From Malassezia japonica (Eukaryota > Basidiomycota > Malasseziomycetes > Malasseziales > Malasseziaceae), in the NCBI RefSeq assembly GCF_029542785.1, contig NC_083371.1, positions 1,350,236-1,414,235 on the forward strand: DNA of 64,000 nt. Direction: 5' to 3'. Shown here in pieces: positions 31,179 through 40,795 of the stretch. Numbering within the stretch: the stretch's first letter is position 1; the number at the start of each line of letters is the position of its first letter. Both the position numbers and the translations under genes were made by a program. The notes beneath the pieces are model-generated. The model ran no database searches. It saw only the letters and a list, made by a program, of their open reading frames with translations, and was not told where the DNA came from.

Positions 31179-32912
31179 ATGGCGGCGATGCCCCAGACGC
31201 CCCCGCGGCGCGCATGGACGCCGTCTTCTGCACGTAGTTCCAAAATGGTGCTTCCCGAGCCGAGCACACGTGTCGTACAGAGTGCGTGGTGCGAGCGCAC
31301 GCGCCGCGGCGCGCACACGCCTCCCCGTGCGAGCCCAGTGCCGACCATCTTTTTTGGCACACCGAGCGCGGCCGAAGGCGCGGCGGTCGCGCAGCGCAGC
31401 ACAAGCGGCGTGCCGATATACGAGTGCGTAACACCAGTGCAGGTCCCGACGCCCGACTCGGACGGCTCGCCGGGCATGGGGCGCGCCGCCTCGCCGACGC
31501 CCGCCGCCGCACAGCACCGTGCACTGGTCCGCGAGGCGCTGGGCGACGTGTCGAACCTGAGCCCGGTGGCCCGCGAGCCGCCCGGCATTTTGCCCAAGGT
31601 CGAAATCACGCCAAAGCGCTCGCTGCGCTCGCCGCAAGAGCGCACGCCGGTCCAGGCAGTGCTCCACGACTGGGCCGCCGCCAAGTTCTCCCAGGATCCT
31701 CTACGGCACACGCCGTCGCAGCGGCACGACGGGCGCTCGCCGAACCGCGTGTCGCCGCACCTCTCGCCAGTGCGCATGCACACGCCGTGTGCTGCGCCGC
31801 CCGTGCCGATTTCGCCGGCGCACCGCGACGTGTTTTCGTCGCCGATCGCGCCGCCGCCGGTGCCGACCGTGCGCACGAGCCCGGCGAAGGCGATGCGCGT
31901 CCCGGTCGACGCGTCGCGCGCGCCTCGGCGCACGCCGTTCAGCGAGCACCGCACACCGGCGCAGCGCGTGCCGGGTTTTGTGCCGCACGCGTCTGCATCG
32001 CCCGGAAAAGGCGCGACTTCGCTGAGTATGCCGGCGATGCGGGCTGCACGCCCTGAAAAACACGCGGAGCGTGTGCCTGTGCACCAGCGTCCCGGTGCAA
32101 ACGAAAACGAGGAGCGGCCGCGCAACGCGCGGCCAGCGCGCTACACAAGCCTTGTCCCGGCGTCGCGCGTCGGCGACAGCCCTGAAAAGACGCAGGCGAA
32201 GCGCGTACGGCTCAACGAGAGTGCGAATGGACGTGCGCCCGCGCTGCATACCTCTACCTCGCGTGTGCGTGCGCCGGAAGCAAAGGAAATTGCGCCAGGC
32301 CCGTCGCGGGCGACTGCAGTGACTGCGCCGACACCGGTGAGCAAGCCTGCCCCGCCGCAGGCGCCGCAAGCGCCTCCCCCCGCCAGTGAGCCGTCGTCGA
32401 TCGCAGCAAGCCGCGTGCCGCGCACGCCTCGCGCACGTTTGGCGCCTCCGCCGCCGCCCATTTCGGCCGCGGAGCTGACGCGTCTTACGGCCAAGCATAC
32501 CAAGCAAAACGAGGCGTATACCGTGGATCTCCAGACGCAGGTCCTACGTATGCCTGGAGCGCGCCCCCCCAGCCCGTCCCAGGCGTTTAGCGTGGATGCG
32601 CCCCCCCGCGTCCCCCACTGGAGCCGTGCGGTGCTGCCCGAGACGAACGAGCGCGGCGAGCCGATCCGGCATGCGCTTGGTGCCGGCGAGGCCGAAGAGT
32701 ATACCACCCCACCCCACCGCACCCGCGGTGTGCGCTGGGACAAGCGGCTGGTCGTGAGTCCCACGCGCGCGGCGCCGCCGCAAGCGAGCTGCCTCGCGCC
32801 TCGGCGGCTGCCGCTCGATGCCTTTGGCAACGTGGCGCATGCCGGGGCGGCAGCAGGAGCGCGGCGGCGTACCGTGACGGTGAAGCGGCTTGTGTATGAC
32901 CAAGAGACGTGA
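31179..32912 (+). CDS. Unidentified S/TP-rich protein (possible CDK-regulated, disordered)
   Basis: This is a single exon of 577 aa starting MAAMPQTPPRRAWTP, 45 bp after the WBP11-like gene. It is Pro/Ala/Arg-rich and probably mostly disordered, with many S/T-P-x-K/R sites (TPPRR, SPNR, TPKR, SPEK, TPRAR), the pattern of cyclin-dependent kinase substrates. A more conserved-looking C-terminal part (about 420-577) has ELTRLTAKHTKQNEAYTVDL, HWSRAVLPETNERGEPI and GVRWDKRLVVSP. I do not recognise the family. It converges with TPS2 across 21 bp. Confidence 0.7.
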   Translation: MAAMPQTPPRRAWTPSSARSSKMVLPEPSTRVVQSAWCERTRRGAHTPPRASPVPTIFFGTPSAAEGAAVAQRSTSGVPIYECVTPVQVPTPDSDGSPGMGRAASPTPAAAQHRALVREALGDVSNLSPVAREPPGILPKVEITPKRSLRSPQERTPVQAVLHDWAAAKFSQDPLRHTPSQRHDGRSPNRVSPHLSPVRMHTPCAAPPVPISPAHRDVFSSPIAPPPVPTVRTSPAKAMRVPVDASRAPRRTPFSEHRTPAQRVPGFVPHASASPGKGATSLSMPAMRAARPEKHAERVPVHQRPGANENEERPRNARPARYTSLVPASRVGDSPEKTQAKRVRLNESANGRAPALHTSTSRVRAPEAKEIAPGPSRATAVTAPTPVSKPAPPQAPQAPPPASEPSSIAASRVPRTPRARLAPPPPPISAAELTRLTAKHTKQNEAYTVDLQTQVLRMPGARPPSPSQAFSVDAPPRVPHWSRAVLPETNERGEPIRHALGAGEAEEYTTPPHRTRGVRWDKRLVVSPTRAAPPQASCLAPRRLPLDAFGNVAHAGAAAGARRRTVTVKRLVYDQET

Positions 32913-32933
32913 TTTCCATAGAATGTACAAGAG

Positions 32934-35900
32934 CTATGTCTCTTCGGTCCCTGCCATGGCCGCGAGTGCGCCGATAATGTCCTGAACGTCGCCCACGTGC
33001 CAATCTGCGAGGGTCCGCTTCGAGCCTGGCCCGACGGTCGTGGTAAAGATCTGTTCGCGGCGCAGCTTCAGTTTTCGCGGGCTCGTGTTGCGTGCCTGGG
33101 AGCGGTTGAGAGGCGCCGGGGGCTGGACCACGATATTGTCCACGGAATTGGTGCGTGTCGACCGGTCAGGCAGTTCCTGCGCCTCGTCTGTGACTTCGGA
33201 CGTGAGGCTCGAGAGGAAGCGGAACATGTCCTCGTCGGTCTTGTCGTCACCTGCGCAGAACACAAAGTCCGTGTCCGGGTTCGCGTAGAGAATCCGGTGC
33301 ACGATTTCGCCCTTGTTGATCGCGAGCGGGCGCACTTCGACGTTCTTCTTGCCGACCACGACCTCGACTTGCAGGTCGTTTTGCGACATGATATTGTCGA
33401 GGAGTGCCTGGCACTCTTTCGCCTGGAACGAGCCATAGTCCGGGTCCGCGTTGCGGTAGTGCCACACGATGGAGCTTTTCTTCTCCTCGATCATGCTGCC
33501 GATTGTGCGGTCGGTATAGTACCGGAACACGTTGAGGACGTCCGACTTCCACGACATGTCGAGCTCTGCCGAGAGGTTCTGCCAGTGCTTGCCAGTTCCG
33601 TGCTCCTTAAAGTAGCTGCCGTGCTCGGCAGAGAGGCCGATCGCGCCAAACTGGTCAAAGTGCTTACGCAGGAAGCGCTCGTCGCGCCCCGAGATGATGT
33701 AGATCACATTTCGCTCGTCTTCGCACAAGATGCGCATCGCATCCAGGAGGCGCTGCGACGGGACGGCCGCCTCGGGGTCCTTGACGATCGGCGTCATCGT
33801 CCCGTCATAGTCCAGGCAAAAGAGGCGCTTCTTGGCCGCGGCAAAGTGCCTCAACATCTGGTCCCGCGCAAAGACCGGCGTGGAGTGTGCCGAGTAGCGG
33901 TGGCGCAGGCGCAGGAGCATCTGCTGCACCAGCGAGAGCGCCCACGTATGCGAGGTCTGCGACACGACCTGGTTGTGGCACTCGCGCTGGCGCTCGTTGC
34001 GCTCCTTGTCAGAGAGGCACAGGCCGCGGCGGATGGTAGCCGCGACGCCGTCAATGTCCCATGGATTTACTTGGATCGCGGCCGGGAGGCGGCCGGCGGT
34101 GCCGGTAAATTCGCTGAGCACCAGCGCGCCCTTTCCGTGGACGTCCTGGCACAGGATATACTCCATGGACATGGTGTTCATTCCGTCACGCACCGATGTC
34201 ACCAGCGCGAGGTCCGCGACGGAGAGCAACGCGTAGTACTCGTCGCGGTCGATCATTTGGTGGTAGTGCTGCACTGGCGTAAAGCTCAGCGAGCCAAAGT
34301 CGCCGTTGATCTGGCTCACGAGCTCCGACACCTGGCGCTCGAGCTTCGCGGAGGAGTTCATCGCGGGAATGGTGATTTGGATCAAGACGACCTTTTCGCG
34401 CCACTCGGGGTAGTGCAGCAAGAGCTCGTAAAACGCCTGGAGTTTTTGGATCACGCCCCGCACCACGTCGAGCTTGTCGCAGCCGACGAGGATGCGCTTG
34501 TCCGCGTACAGCTCGCGCAGGAGCTCCATCTTGGGCGCGACGCCCGGCGCGCGGCACTCGTGCTGCACGCGTGCGACGTCGATGCCGATCGGATTGTACG
34601 ACACGTGCGTCACGCGCCCATTGTACGACTCGACGCTCGCGCCCTGCACCTCAAAGCCGCTGATCCGCACGCAGGACGAGATAAAGTGGCGTGCGTACGA
34701 GCGGTTTTGGAAGCAGGTGAGGTCTGCACCGAGCATGCCGTCGATGAGCTCCTTGCGCTGCGGCAGGCACCGAAAGAACTCGCTCGAAGGAAACGAGGCG
34801 TGGACAAAGAGACCGATGTGCGCCTCCGGCACGCGCTTGCGCACGAGGTGCGGCACGAGGAGCAGGTGGTAGTCGTGCACCCACACAATGTCGCCGGGCT
34901 TGTACTCGGCGGCGACACGCTCGGCAAACGCCTCGTTCACCTTGACGTACGCCTCCCAGCTGTACTGGTCCCACTTGCTGCGGTCCGCGTCGTCGCGCCA
35001 CAAGAGATAGTGAAAGAGGGGCCAGAGCGTCGACTTGCAGTAGCCCTCGTAGTGGGCGTGGGCCGTGTGGTAGTCGAGCCACACGGGCACGTACTTGATC
35101 CCGGACTTGGGCGGCGTGTCCACGTCCAGCGTCGAGGGGCCCATCTGGAGGCCGCCCGCGTGAAAGGTCCACTTGGTGTGGTTTTCGAGCTCGGCGAGCA
35201 CCCCTTCGATCTCGCGGCGCTCGTCTGGCGTCGTCTGGCTCACGTCCGTCCGCTCGTCCTCGGCGCCAAACTGGATGTGGCCGGGCCAGCCGATAAACGT
35301 CTGCTCGTGCGTCTTGCACAGCGAGTAGATCCCGCTGTTCAGCGCGGCGTGCGAGCTGGTCAGCGAGAGGTACCACTTCGGCCGCTGCGGCGCCGGCGGG
35401 TCGGGCGGCGTGACGGGCGACGCCTGGTCCGAGATGCCGCTCTCGCGCGGGACCCACGACGGCATCTCGATGTCCACGCTCGACGACGAGGTGCGTGCGT
35501 AGCGCGAGTTGCGCCGGGAGCTCACCGGGGAGAACCGGTCGTCCTCGGAAGCTTCGCTGGTATCATCCACGACCTCGGTCATCATCCACGCGCGGCGGCC
35601 CGCGCGTCGCCGCGAGCGCTCTTGGTTCTCCATGAGCTGCTTGTCGAGGTCGATTGCGTCGAGGAGCTGGCTGCGCATCTGCGCAAAGCCGCTCGTGCCG
35701 GACGCGTGGCGCGAGCGCTGGTTCCAGAAACTGTTTTTGCGCGAGGACTGCTGCATGGACTGCTGCAGCTGCTGCCGCTGGAGCAGGCGCTGTTCTTCCA
35801 TCTGCGCCATTTCCGCTTGCTTCGCCTCGCGCTCGGCCCGCCGCGCACGCGCGCGCTCGGCCATGAGAGCGACCGTATCGCGCGCAGCAAGCTGTGCCTC

Positions 35901-36158
35901 CTTCTTCTCTTGCTCAATGATCTCTGACATGGGCTGTAGCATAAACGGCATGCCGTGCGCGACGTGGATGATGCGCCCCGAGAGCGGCTCGTTGGCGCGG
36001 TCGATCACGAGCTCGCGCTCGAGCTTGCGCACGCTGTCGCGCAGCTCGGCGAGCGTCGGGAAACTCGTCCGCCCATCGTCCCCCGGGTTCACGATCGCAG
36101 CATCGTCGACGATCGGCGTGCCCGGCATCGGCGACCGCCGCGCGCCTTCGTCCGCCAT
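32934..36158 (-). CDS. TPS2: Trehalose-6-phosphate phosphatase with GT20 domain (Tps2)
   Basis: This is a single exon of 1074 aa. Tps2 dephosphorylates trehalose-6-phosphate to trehalose in the cytosolic TPS complex, important for heat and stress tolerance. The N-terminal ~250 residues are regulatory and Ser/Arg-rich, with a Gln-rich coiled segment. A GT20 synthase-like domain (about 255-760) has YHTAHAHYEGYCKSTLWPLFHY, VWVHDYHLLLVPHLVRKR, SVRDGMNTMSMEYILCQ and VLSEFTGTAGRL. The phosphatase domain (about 775-1015) has the nucleophile motif LDYDGTMTP, IISGRDERFL, SAEHGSYFKEHG and CAGDDKTDEDMF, all required for HAD-type catalysis. It lies 24 bp downstream of the mannosidase gene on the same strand. 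Confidence 0.96.
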   Translation of the reverse strand: MADEGARRSPMPGTPIVDDAAIVNPGDDGRTSFPTLAELRDSVRKLERELVIDRANEPLSGRIIHVAHGMPFMLQPMSEIIEQEKKEAQLAARDTVALMAERARARRAEREAKQAEMAQMEEQRLLQRQQLQQSMQQSSRKNSFWNQRSRHASGTSGFAQMRSQLLDAIDLDKQLMENQERSRRRAGRRAWMMTEVVDDTSEASEDDRFSPVSSRRNSRYARTSSSSVDIEMPSWVPRESGISDQASPVTPPDPPAPQRPKWYLSLTSSHAALNSGIYSLCKTHEQTFIGWPGHIQFGAEDERTDVSQTTPDERREIEGVLAELENHTKWTFHAGGLQMGPSTLDVDTPPKSGIKYVPVWLDYHTAHAHYEGYCKSTLWPLFHYLLWRDDADRSKWDQYSWEAYVKVNEAFAERVAAEYKPGDIVWVHDYHLLLVPHLVRKRVPEAHIGLFVHASFPSSEFFRCLPQRKELIDGMLGADLTCFQNRSYARHFISSCVRISGFEVQGASVESYNGRVTHVSYNPIGIDVARVQHECRAPGVAPKMELLRELYADKRILVGCDKLDVVRGVIQKLQAFYELLLHYPEWREKVVLIQITIPAMNSSAKLERQVSELVSQINGDFGSLSFTPVQHYHQMIDRDEYYALLSVADLALVTSVRDGMNTMSMEYILCQDVHGKGALVLSEFTGTAGRLPAAIQVNPWDIDGVAATIRRGLCLSDKERNERQRECHNQVVSQTSHTWALSLVQQMLLRLRHRYSAHSTPVFARDQMLRHFAAAKKRLFCLDYDGTMTPIVKDPEAAVPSQRLLDAMRILCEDERNVIYIISGRDERFLRKHFDQFGAIGLSAEHGSYFKEHGTGKHWQNLSAELDMSWKSDVLNVFRYYTDRTIGSMIEEKKSSIVWHYRNADPDYGSFQAKECQALLDNIMSQNDLQVEVVVGKKNVEVRPLAINKGEIVHRILYANPDTDFVFCAGDDKTDEDMFRFLSSLTSEVTDEAQELPDRSTRTNSVDNIVVQPPAPLNRSQARNTSPRKLKLRREQIFTTTVGPGSKRTLADWHVGDVQDIIGALAAMAGTEET

Positions 36159-36182
36159 GGTGCGCCGGGATTGGCTGACTAA

Positions 36183-38046
36183 TTACGCTAGCGACGTGGA
36201 GAAGGCCGGCGCGAAGACGGGCAGGGGGTGGGCCTCGGTGTTGAACACCCACGCGTCGAGCGAGAGGGTGTCGCGCGGCGAGAAGAGCAGATAGAGGTAC
36301 TTGAGCGTCTCCGAGAGCCAGAACGTCTCCATCCGGTCGATTTTTTCGGGGGCATCCGCGTCGATGTCGTCGATGCCGCAGTAGCCGCCACGGCCGCCGT
36401 CGACCTGCGCGTGCTTGCGGAAGGCCTCAAAGATCTTCCAGCCCCAGATACGGTAGGTCTCGTCGCCGGTGAGCTGGTAGGCAATGTAGAGCGACTCGAC
36501 CGTCTCGGGGCGCAGGATGTTGCGCGCATCAATCGGCGCGGGGCCATCGCCTCGGGCGCTGCGTTAGACAAGATACGTACCGCTTCACGGTCCACTCGCG
36601 CGCGTGTGTATCCGACGAGTTCGGCGGCCAGAAAAAGGCAATCTCGGGGCCGAGGCCGGTGCGCGCGCTCGTGTAGGTGTTGACGCAGGTGCGCGTCAGC
36701 TCGTGGCCGACGCGCCAATCTTCGATCGCCGCACGCGACGCGCCGCGCGCCGTGCGGGGGGGCGCGAGCGGGGGGGAGCGACGCGGCCGCACCGAGCATC
36801 ATCGTGCCGCCCAGGAAGCACACGAGGTGGTCCTGCTTGGGTAGCTTTTGCCAGCCGGGGCCCTGCGGACCGGGACGGGGAACGAGCTCGACGGTGTACA
36901 CCAGCGGGGGGTTCGTGCGCGTGCCGATGTCGAGCAGGGTGCTCTTGATCGAGTCGAACGCGTGCTCGTACATCTCCTTGTACACCTCCTCGGTGCGGTT
37001 CGTCTGCAGGTACTGCTTCACGAGGTACTCGTAGTACGAGTCGCCGCGCGAGCCGAGGCGGATATCCGTCATGTAAAACTGCCCTTTTTCCGTGCTGCGT
37101 CAGAAGAAAAAACGTACCTCAAAAAGATGGGCAGGATGCCGAGGCTCGGCGGGAGCGACGTCTGGCGTGCATAGTGCATCGGACGCTCGGCCGTGGCCCA
37201 GTACGTGGCGTTGTTCGTGAGGTGCGCGAGGTACTTGAACTCGAGCTGGATCGTCGTCGCCTCGGCGAGGCTGCTCGCATTGTGGTTGTCCTGGTCGGGG
37301 AACGCCTCGCCGGTCGCGAGGTTCACCTCGCGCAGGGGGATGCCGGTCGGCGTCGCAAACGCGGGCAAGAGGCGGTCAGCGAGCGCCTGTGCCTTGGCGA
37401 GGAACATCGCCGCATCGGCCGCCGACGCGGGCAGCGCGCCGGCGGGGGGGTCGGCGATGAGCGCACTGGCCGACAGCAGGCCGCCGAGCATGCGGATCGT
37501 CGTCTCAAACACATTCAGGCGGCCGTCGATCGCCCAGTCGAGCTCGTCACGCACCCAGTCGCGCGCGCGCGCGTACCCCTCGTCCTCGTGCAGGAGGATG
37601 AGCGTGTCGAGCGTGTCGACAATCGTGTAGCCCAGCGGGCGGCCCTCGCCCAAGAGGTTCGAGCCGGACTGGGACAGAGGGTGGAACTCGTCGAGGCCCC
37701 ACGCATGGCGCGCGTACGCGTCCCACGACTGCGTGAACGCCTCACGCACTGCCGCACGCTTCTCGGCATCCTCGCCGTTCTGTGGGTCTTCGGGGATCTT
37801 GTGCACCGGCGGCAGGCGGAACGGCACCTGCATCGCGCGGCCCTCGGGCGGAGCGCCGGCGGGCTCGGCGGGCTCGGCGGGCTCGGCGGGCGTCGGCGGG
37901 GCGCGGTCGTCGCGTGCGTGCCAGCCGAACCATACACCGGCAGCAAGCAGCAATCCTACCAGCGCCCACAGCACGGGCCGCGAGGTCGCAGGCTTCGCGG
38001 GCGGCGCAGGGGGGGGCGCCTTCTTCTCAGCGCGTGGCTTCGCCAT
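36183..38046 (-). CDS. MNS1: ER alpha-1,2-mannosidase (GH47, Mns1-like) with an apparent frameshift
   Basis: Exons 37118-38046, 36581-37094 and 36183-36558 (introns of 23 and 22 nt) code about 605 aa, if one base is skipped. GH47 trims Man9 to Man8 N-glycans in the ER. There is a short cytosolic tail, a TM anchor (PVLWALVGLLLAAGVWFGW), then the domain: DEFHPLSQSG, GYTIVDTLDTLILL, NVFETTIRMLGGLLSA, GDSYYEYLVKQYL, DHLVCFLGGTMMLG, AFFWPPNSSD, RPETVESLYIAYQLTGDETYR and the C-terminal FNTEAHPLP. The frame changes between MMLGAAASLPPARAP and the AIEDWRVGHELTRTC block, exactly where two G7 runs (36756-36762, 36770-36776) occur. One base too many in a run explains it. Confidence 0.88.
36756..36776 (-). 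other. Homopolymer-associated +1 frameshift in the GH47 gene
   Basis: Two runs of seven G (C on the coding strand) are separated by seven bases. The upstream reading frame and the downstream conserved frame differ by one base across this point, and no GT-AG intron with a branch site fits. Either the assembly carries one base too many here or this allele is frameshifted. Confidence 0.7.
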
Positions 38047-38058
38047 GGCTCGGAGAAG

Positions 38059-38066
38059 CCTCCACA
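38059..38066 (-). promoter_or_regulatory. TGTGGAGG element in the 38-bp MNS1/APM4 divergent gap
   Basis: This is an exact 8-mer on the MNS1 strand, 13 bp before its ATG and 19 bp before the APM4 ATG. It is the main recognisable element in this extremely short bidirectional promoter. Confidence 0.5.
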
Positions 38067-38084
38067 CCACCCCGGGCGGCTGGG

Positions 38085-39407
38085 ATGATCTCGGTGCGTT
38101 GCGCGACGGACTGACGTAGGGATTCTTTGTGTTTAACCTGCAAGGTGCGCTGCTGGTTTCGCGGCTGCTGCGCAATGATCTGGGGTACGTCGCTGGGCTA
38201 ACGCAGGCGCGGCATTGCCGATGCGTTTCGCGTGCACGTCCTCGCGAACCCCGATAGCAGCGTGCCGATCGTGACGCTCGGGAGCACGAGCTTCTTTTGG
38301 GTGCGCGAGGAGGACGTGTACCTAGTCGCGGCGACCAAGTGCAATGCGAATGCGGCGCTCGTGTTCGAGTTCCTGTACCGCTTCCAGTCGATCTGGCGCT
38401 CGTACTTTCGCGCGCCGCTGTGCGAGGACGCGGTCAAGAAAAACTTTGTGCTGGTGTACGAGCTGCTGGACGAGGCGCTCGACTTTGGATACCCCCAGAA
38501 CAGCGATGTGCATGCGCTCAAGATGTACATTGCCAACGACGATATCCGCCTCGAGGACGTGGTGCGCGACGATCCGCGCATGAGCGTCGCGCCGGCCGCG
38601 CAGCAGGTGAGCTGGCGGCGGCCGGATATCCGGTACCGCAAGAACGAGTGTTTCCTGGACGTGATCGAGACGGTGAACCTGCTCATCAGCAGCCAAGGTG
38701 CGGTGCTCCGCGCGGACGTCGACGGCAAGGTGATGATGCGCGCGCACCTCAGCGGCATACCCGAGTGCAGCGTCGGGCTCAATACGGATCTCGGGCTCGA
38801 AGGGCACACTGCGCGGCGCAGCGCGACGGCGGTCAACCTGAACGACTGCACCTTTCACCCCTGCGTCCAGCTCGACCAGTTTGACCAGGACCGCAGCATC
38901 CACTTTGTGCCGCTCGACGGCGACTTTGAGCTGATGCGGTACCGCGCGACGGCCAACGTCAAGCTCCCGATCAAGATCCAGGCAGTGGTCGAGGAGGTGC
39001 AGAACAAGCGCGTCCTCTACACCATCGTCCTCCGCGCGACGCTTGACGAAAAGCTGCAGGCGACCAATGTCGCGCTGCGCATTCCCGCACCCCGCAGCAC
39101 GACCCACGCGCGGTGCTCTGCGACACTGGGTAAGGCGCGGTACGAGGCGGAAGACCACTTCATTCTGTGGCGCATACCCAAGGTGCAGGGCGGCAGCGAG
39201 CACACGCTGCACGCCGAGGCAGAGCTCGCGCCCAGCACCCAGCCGTGGGCTCGCCCGCCAATCGAGGTGCACTTTTCCGTGATGATGTTTGTCGCTTCCG
39301 GCCTCGCGGTCCGCTACCTCAAGGTCGTCGAAAAAAGCCACTACCGCAGCGTCAAGTGGGTACGGTACGTGACGCGCGCGGCCAACTCCTATCTCGTACG
39401 TATCTAG
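38085..39407 (+). CDS. APM4: AP-2 adaptor complex subunit mu (clathrin endocytosis)
   Basis: Exons 38085-38093, 38120-38184 and 38207-39407 give 424 aa; introns are 26 and 22 nt. Exon 1 codes only Met-Ile-Ser. Joining gives MIS-GFFVFNLQGALLVSRLLRNDLG-RGIADAFRV, the standard mu-chain start. The longin-like N-domain has PIVTLGSTSFFWV, ATKCNANAALVFEFLYRF and NFVLVYELLDEALDFGYPQNS. The C-terminal mu homology domain has SWRRPDIRYRKNECFLDVIETVNLLIS, GLNTDLGLEG, MRYRATANVKLPIKI and WARPPIEVHFSVMMFVASGLAVRYLKV. TLGSTSFF with the overall motif set points to AP-2 mu rather than AP-1 mu. The TAG stop overlaps the SEN54 stop in a shared CTAG. Confidence 0.95.
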
Positions 39408-40795
39408 TTCGGGGCGCCGGCAAGGCGCCACTCTGTAAATTCCGCTTCGCCAAACCGCAGCAGGGACATGGTGCCTTGGTCGACAATCGCCACCACGACG
39501 TTCCGCCGCCCGCTCTTGAGCGGGAGGTAGACGTTGCCGGGGGGGCGGTACGGCGCGCGGCGCGCCACGCCGCATCGCCGCGCAACACGCAGCAACACCG
39601 CGCCAAGCATACGGATCAGCGCCAACACACGGCCAAGGAGCGAGGCGACGTGCGCGGGCCGCGACGACGGCGCGCGGCGCAAAGGCCGCCGCTGCTTGCC
39701 GTACGCACGCCGGTTCTGCTCGCGGATCTCTTGGAGGCGCTTGTCGTCCGCACTCGCAAGCGACGCGTCGGCGGCCGGCAGGGGGATGTGCGAAAAGAGC
39801 GTCTCAAAGTCGCCGAGACGCAGCATCGGATGCGCATCTGTCTCCAGCACCACGATGCGGAACTCGGGGGGGGGCGGGTCGGTGCGCTTGTAGTGCGTCG
39901 CCGGGCGCCACGCGTAGAAAAAGGGGCGCAGCGCCGCGTTGCCCGACGCGTGCGCGGCGCCGGTCGGGACGATCTGGAGCGTGTCAAACACGCGGTCGAA
40001 CGAGTCGTGCGCCGAGATGCCGAGCAGGCCACGCGGCGAGGCACGCATGCGCAGGCGCTTCTGCACGAGGCGCAAAAGGTACCGCAGCGGTGCGTAGAGC
40101 TTGCACAGCACCGCCAGCAGGCAGCCATAGAGCGTCTGCAGCAGCCGCCGCTGGCGCGCGTACCGCGGCGGTGGCGCGTCGGGCCCCTTGCGCAAGCGAT
40201 CGATCTGGTCTGCACGCTGCACAATGTAGCCGAGGCGCTTGAGGTACGCATAGATCTGGTAGCGCGCAAGCGTGCTGCCGTCGCGGCCCAGGAGCTGCGC
40301 ATAGGCCTGGGCGGCGCTCAGGGGTATACATTCTGCGTGCGCATCCTCGCTCGGCACGCAGCCGGGGGTGCGCGTCATGCGGCAGTCGAGCGCGCCGCGC
40401 TCCACGAGGTACACGGCCTCCTCCGGAAAGAGCTCGAGGTGCGTCGCCGTTTTTTCGCCCACGCGACGCCGCTCGGTCACGCCTACGTGCGTGCACGACT
40501 GGCCGCGCTGCGTGTGCACAAACGCGCGTTCAAACACCGGGTCCCACGTCGCAGTGCTCAGCGTCTTGCTCGAGTGCGCGCGCTCCGTGCTGATCGCCGA
40601 AAAAAGCGCCGCACGGCTCTGGCCCAGCGCCTTGTTCTGCCCGCCAAAGCCGGTCGGCTCAAAGTCTTTTTCGCCGCGCTTGGGGATCGAGGGCGCGTCG
40701 CCGGCGCCTGCCTTGTGCCGCTGCGCAAGCGCCGCAAGCACGCGGTAGTCGGGCATGTCCTCCTCGCCGTCCGACTCTTCGCGGGGGGCGTCCAT
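39404..40795 (-). CDS. SEN54: tRNA-splicing endonuclease subunit Sen54
   Basis: This encodes 463 aa without introns. Sen54 is a structural subunit of the SEN complex that cuts introns from pre-tRNAs; a probable intron-containing tRNA-Leu lies 4.2 kb away. The diagnostic N-terminal part (about 60-205) reads WDPVFERAFVHTQRGQSCTHVGVTERRRVG, LELFPEEAVYLVERGALDCR, PLSAAQAYAQLLGRDGSTLARYQIYAYLKRLGYIVQR. The C-terminal nuclease-like fold has FRIVVLETDAHPMLRLGDFETLF and VVVAIVDQGTMSLLRFGEAEF. The first ATG (40795) overlaps the divergent CSC1-like ATG in the sequence CATG. An internal Met at residue 14 (40756) could be the true start. The stop overlaps that of APM4. Confidence 0.94.
   Translation of the reverse strand: MDAPREESDGEEDMPDYRVLAALAQRHKAGAGDAPSIPKRGEKDFEPTGFGGQNKALGQSRAALFSAISTERAHSSKTLSTATWDPVFERAFVHTQRGQSCTHVGVTERRRVGEKTATHLELFPEEAVYLVERGALDCRMTRTPGCVPSEDAHAECIPLSAAQAYAQLLGRDGSTLARYQIYAYLKRLGYIVQRADQIDRLRKGPDAPPPRYARQRRLLQTLYGCLLAVLCKLYAPLRYLLRLVQKRLRMRASPRGLLGISAHDSFDRVFDTLQIVPTGAAHASGNAALRPFFYAWRPATHYKRTDPPPPEFRIVVLETDAHPMLRLGDFETLFSHIPLPAADASLASADDKRLQEIREQNRRAYGKQRRPLRRAPSSRPAHVASLLGRVLALIRMLGAVLLRVARRCGVARRAPYRPPGNVYLPLKSGRRNVVVAIVDQGTMSLLRFGEAEFTEWRLAGAPN

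Noticed and set aside
32997..35927. Plus-strand open frame of about 976 codons across TPS2
   Set aside because: It is antisense to TPS2, whose GT20 and phosphatase motifs are all intact. The composition (Arg/Val/Ala/Leu) is typical of a GC-rich shadow frame.
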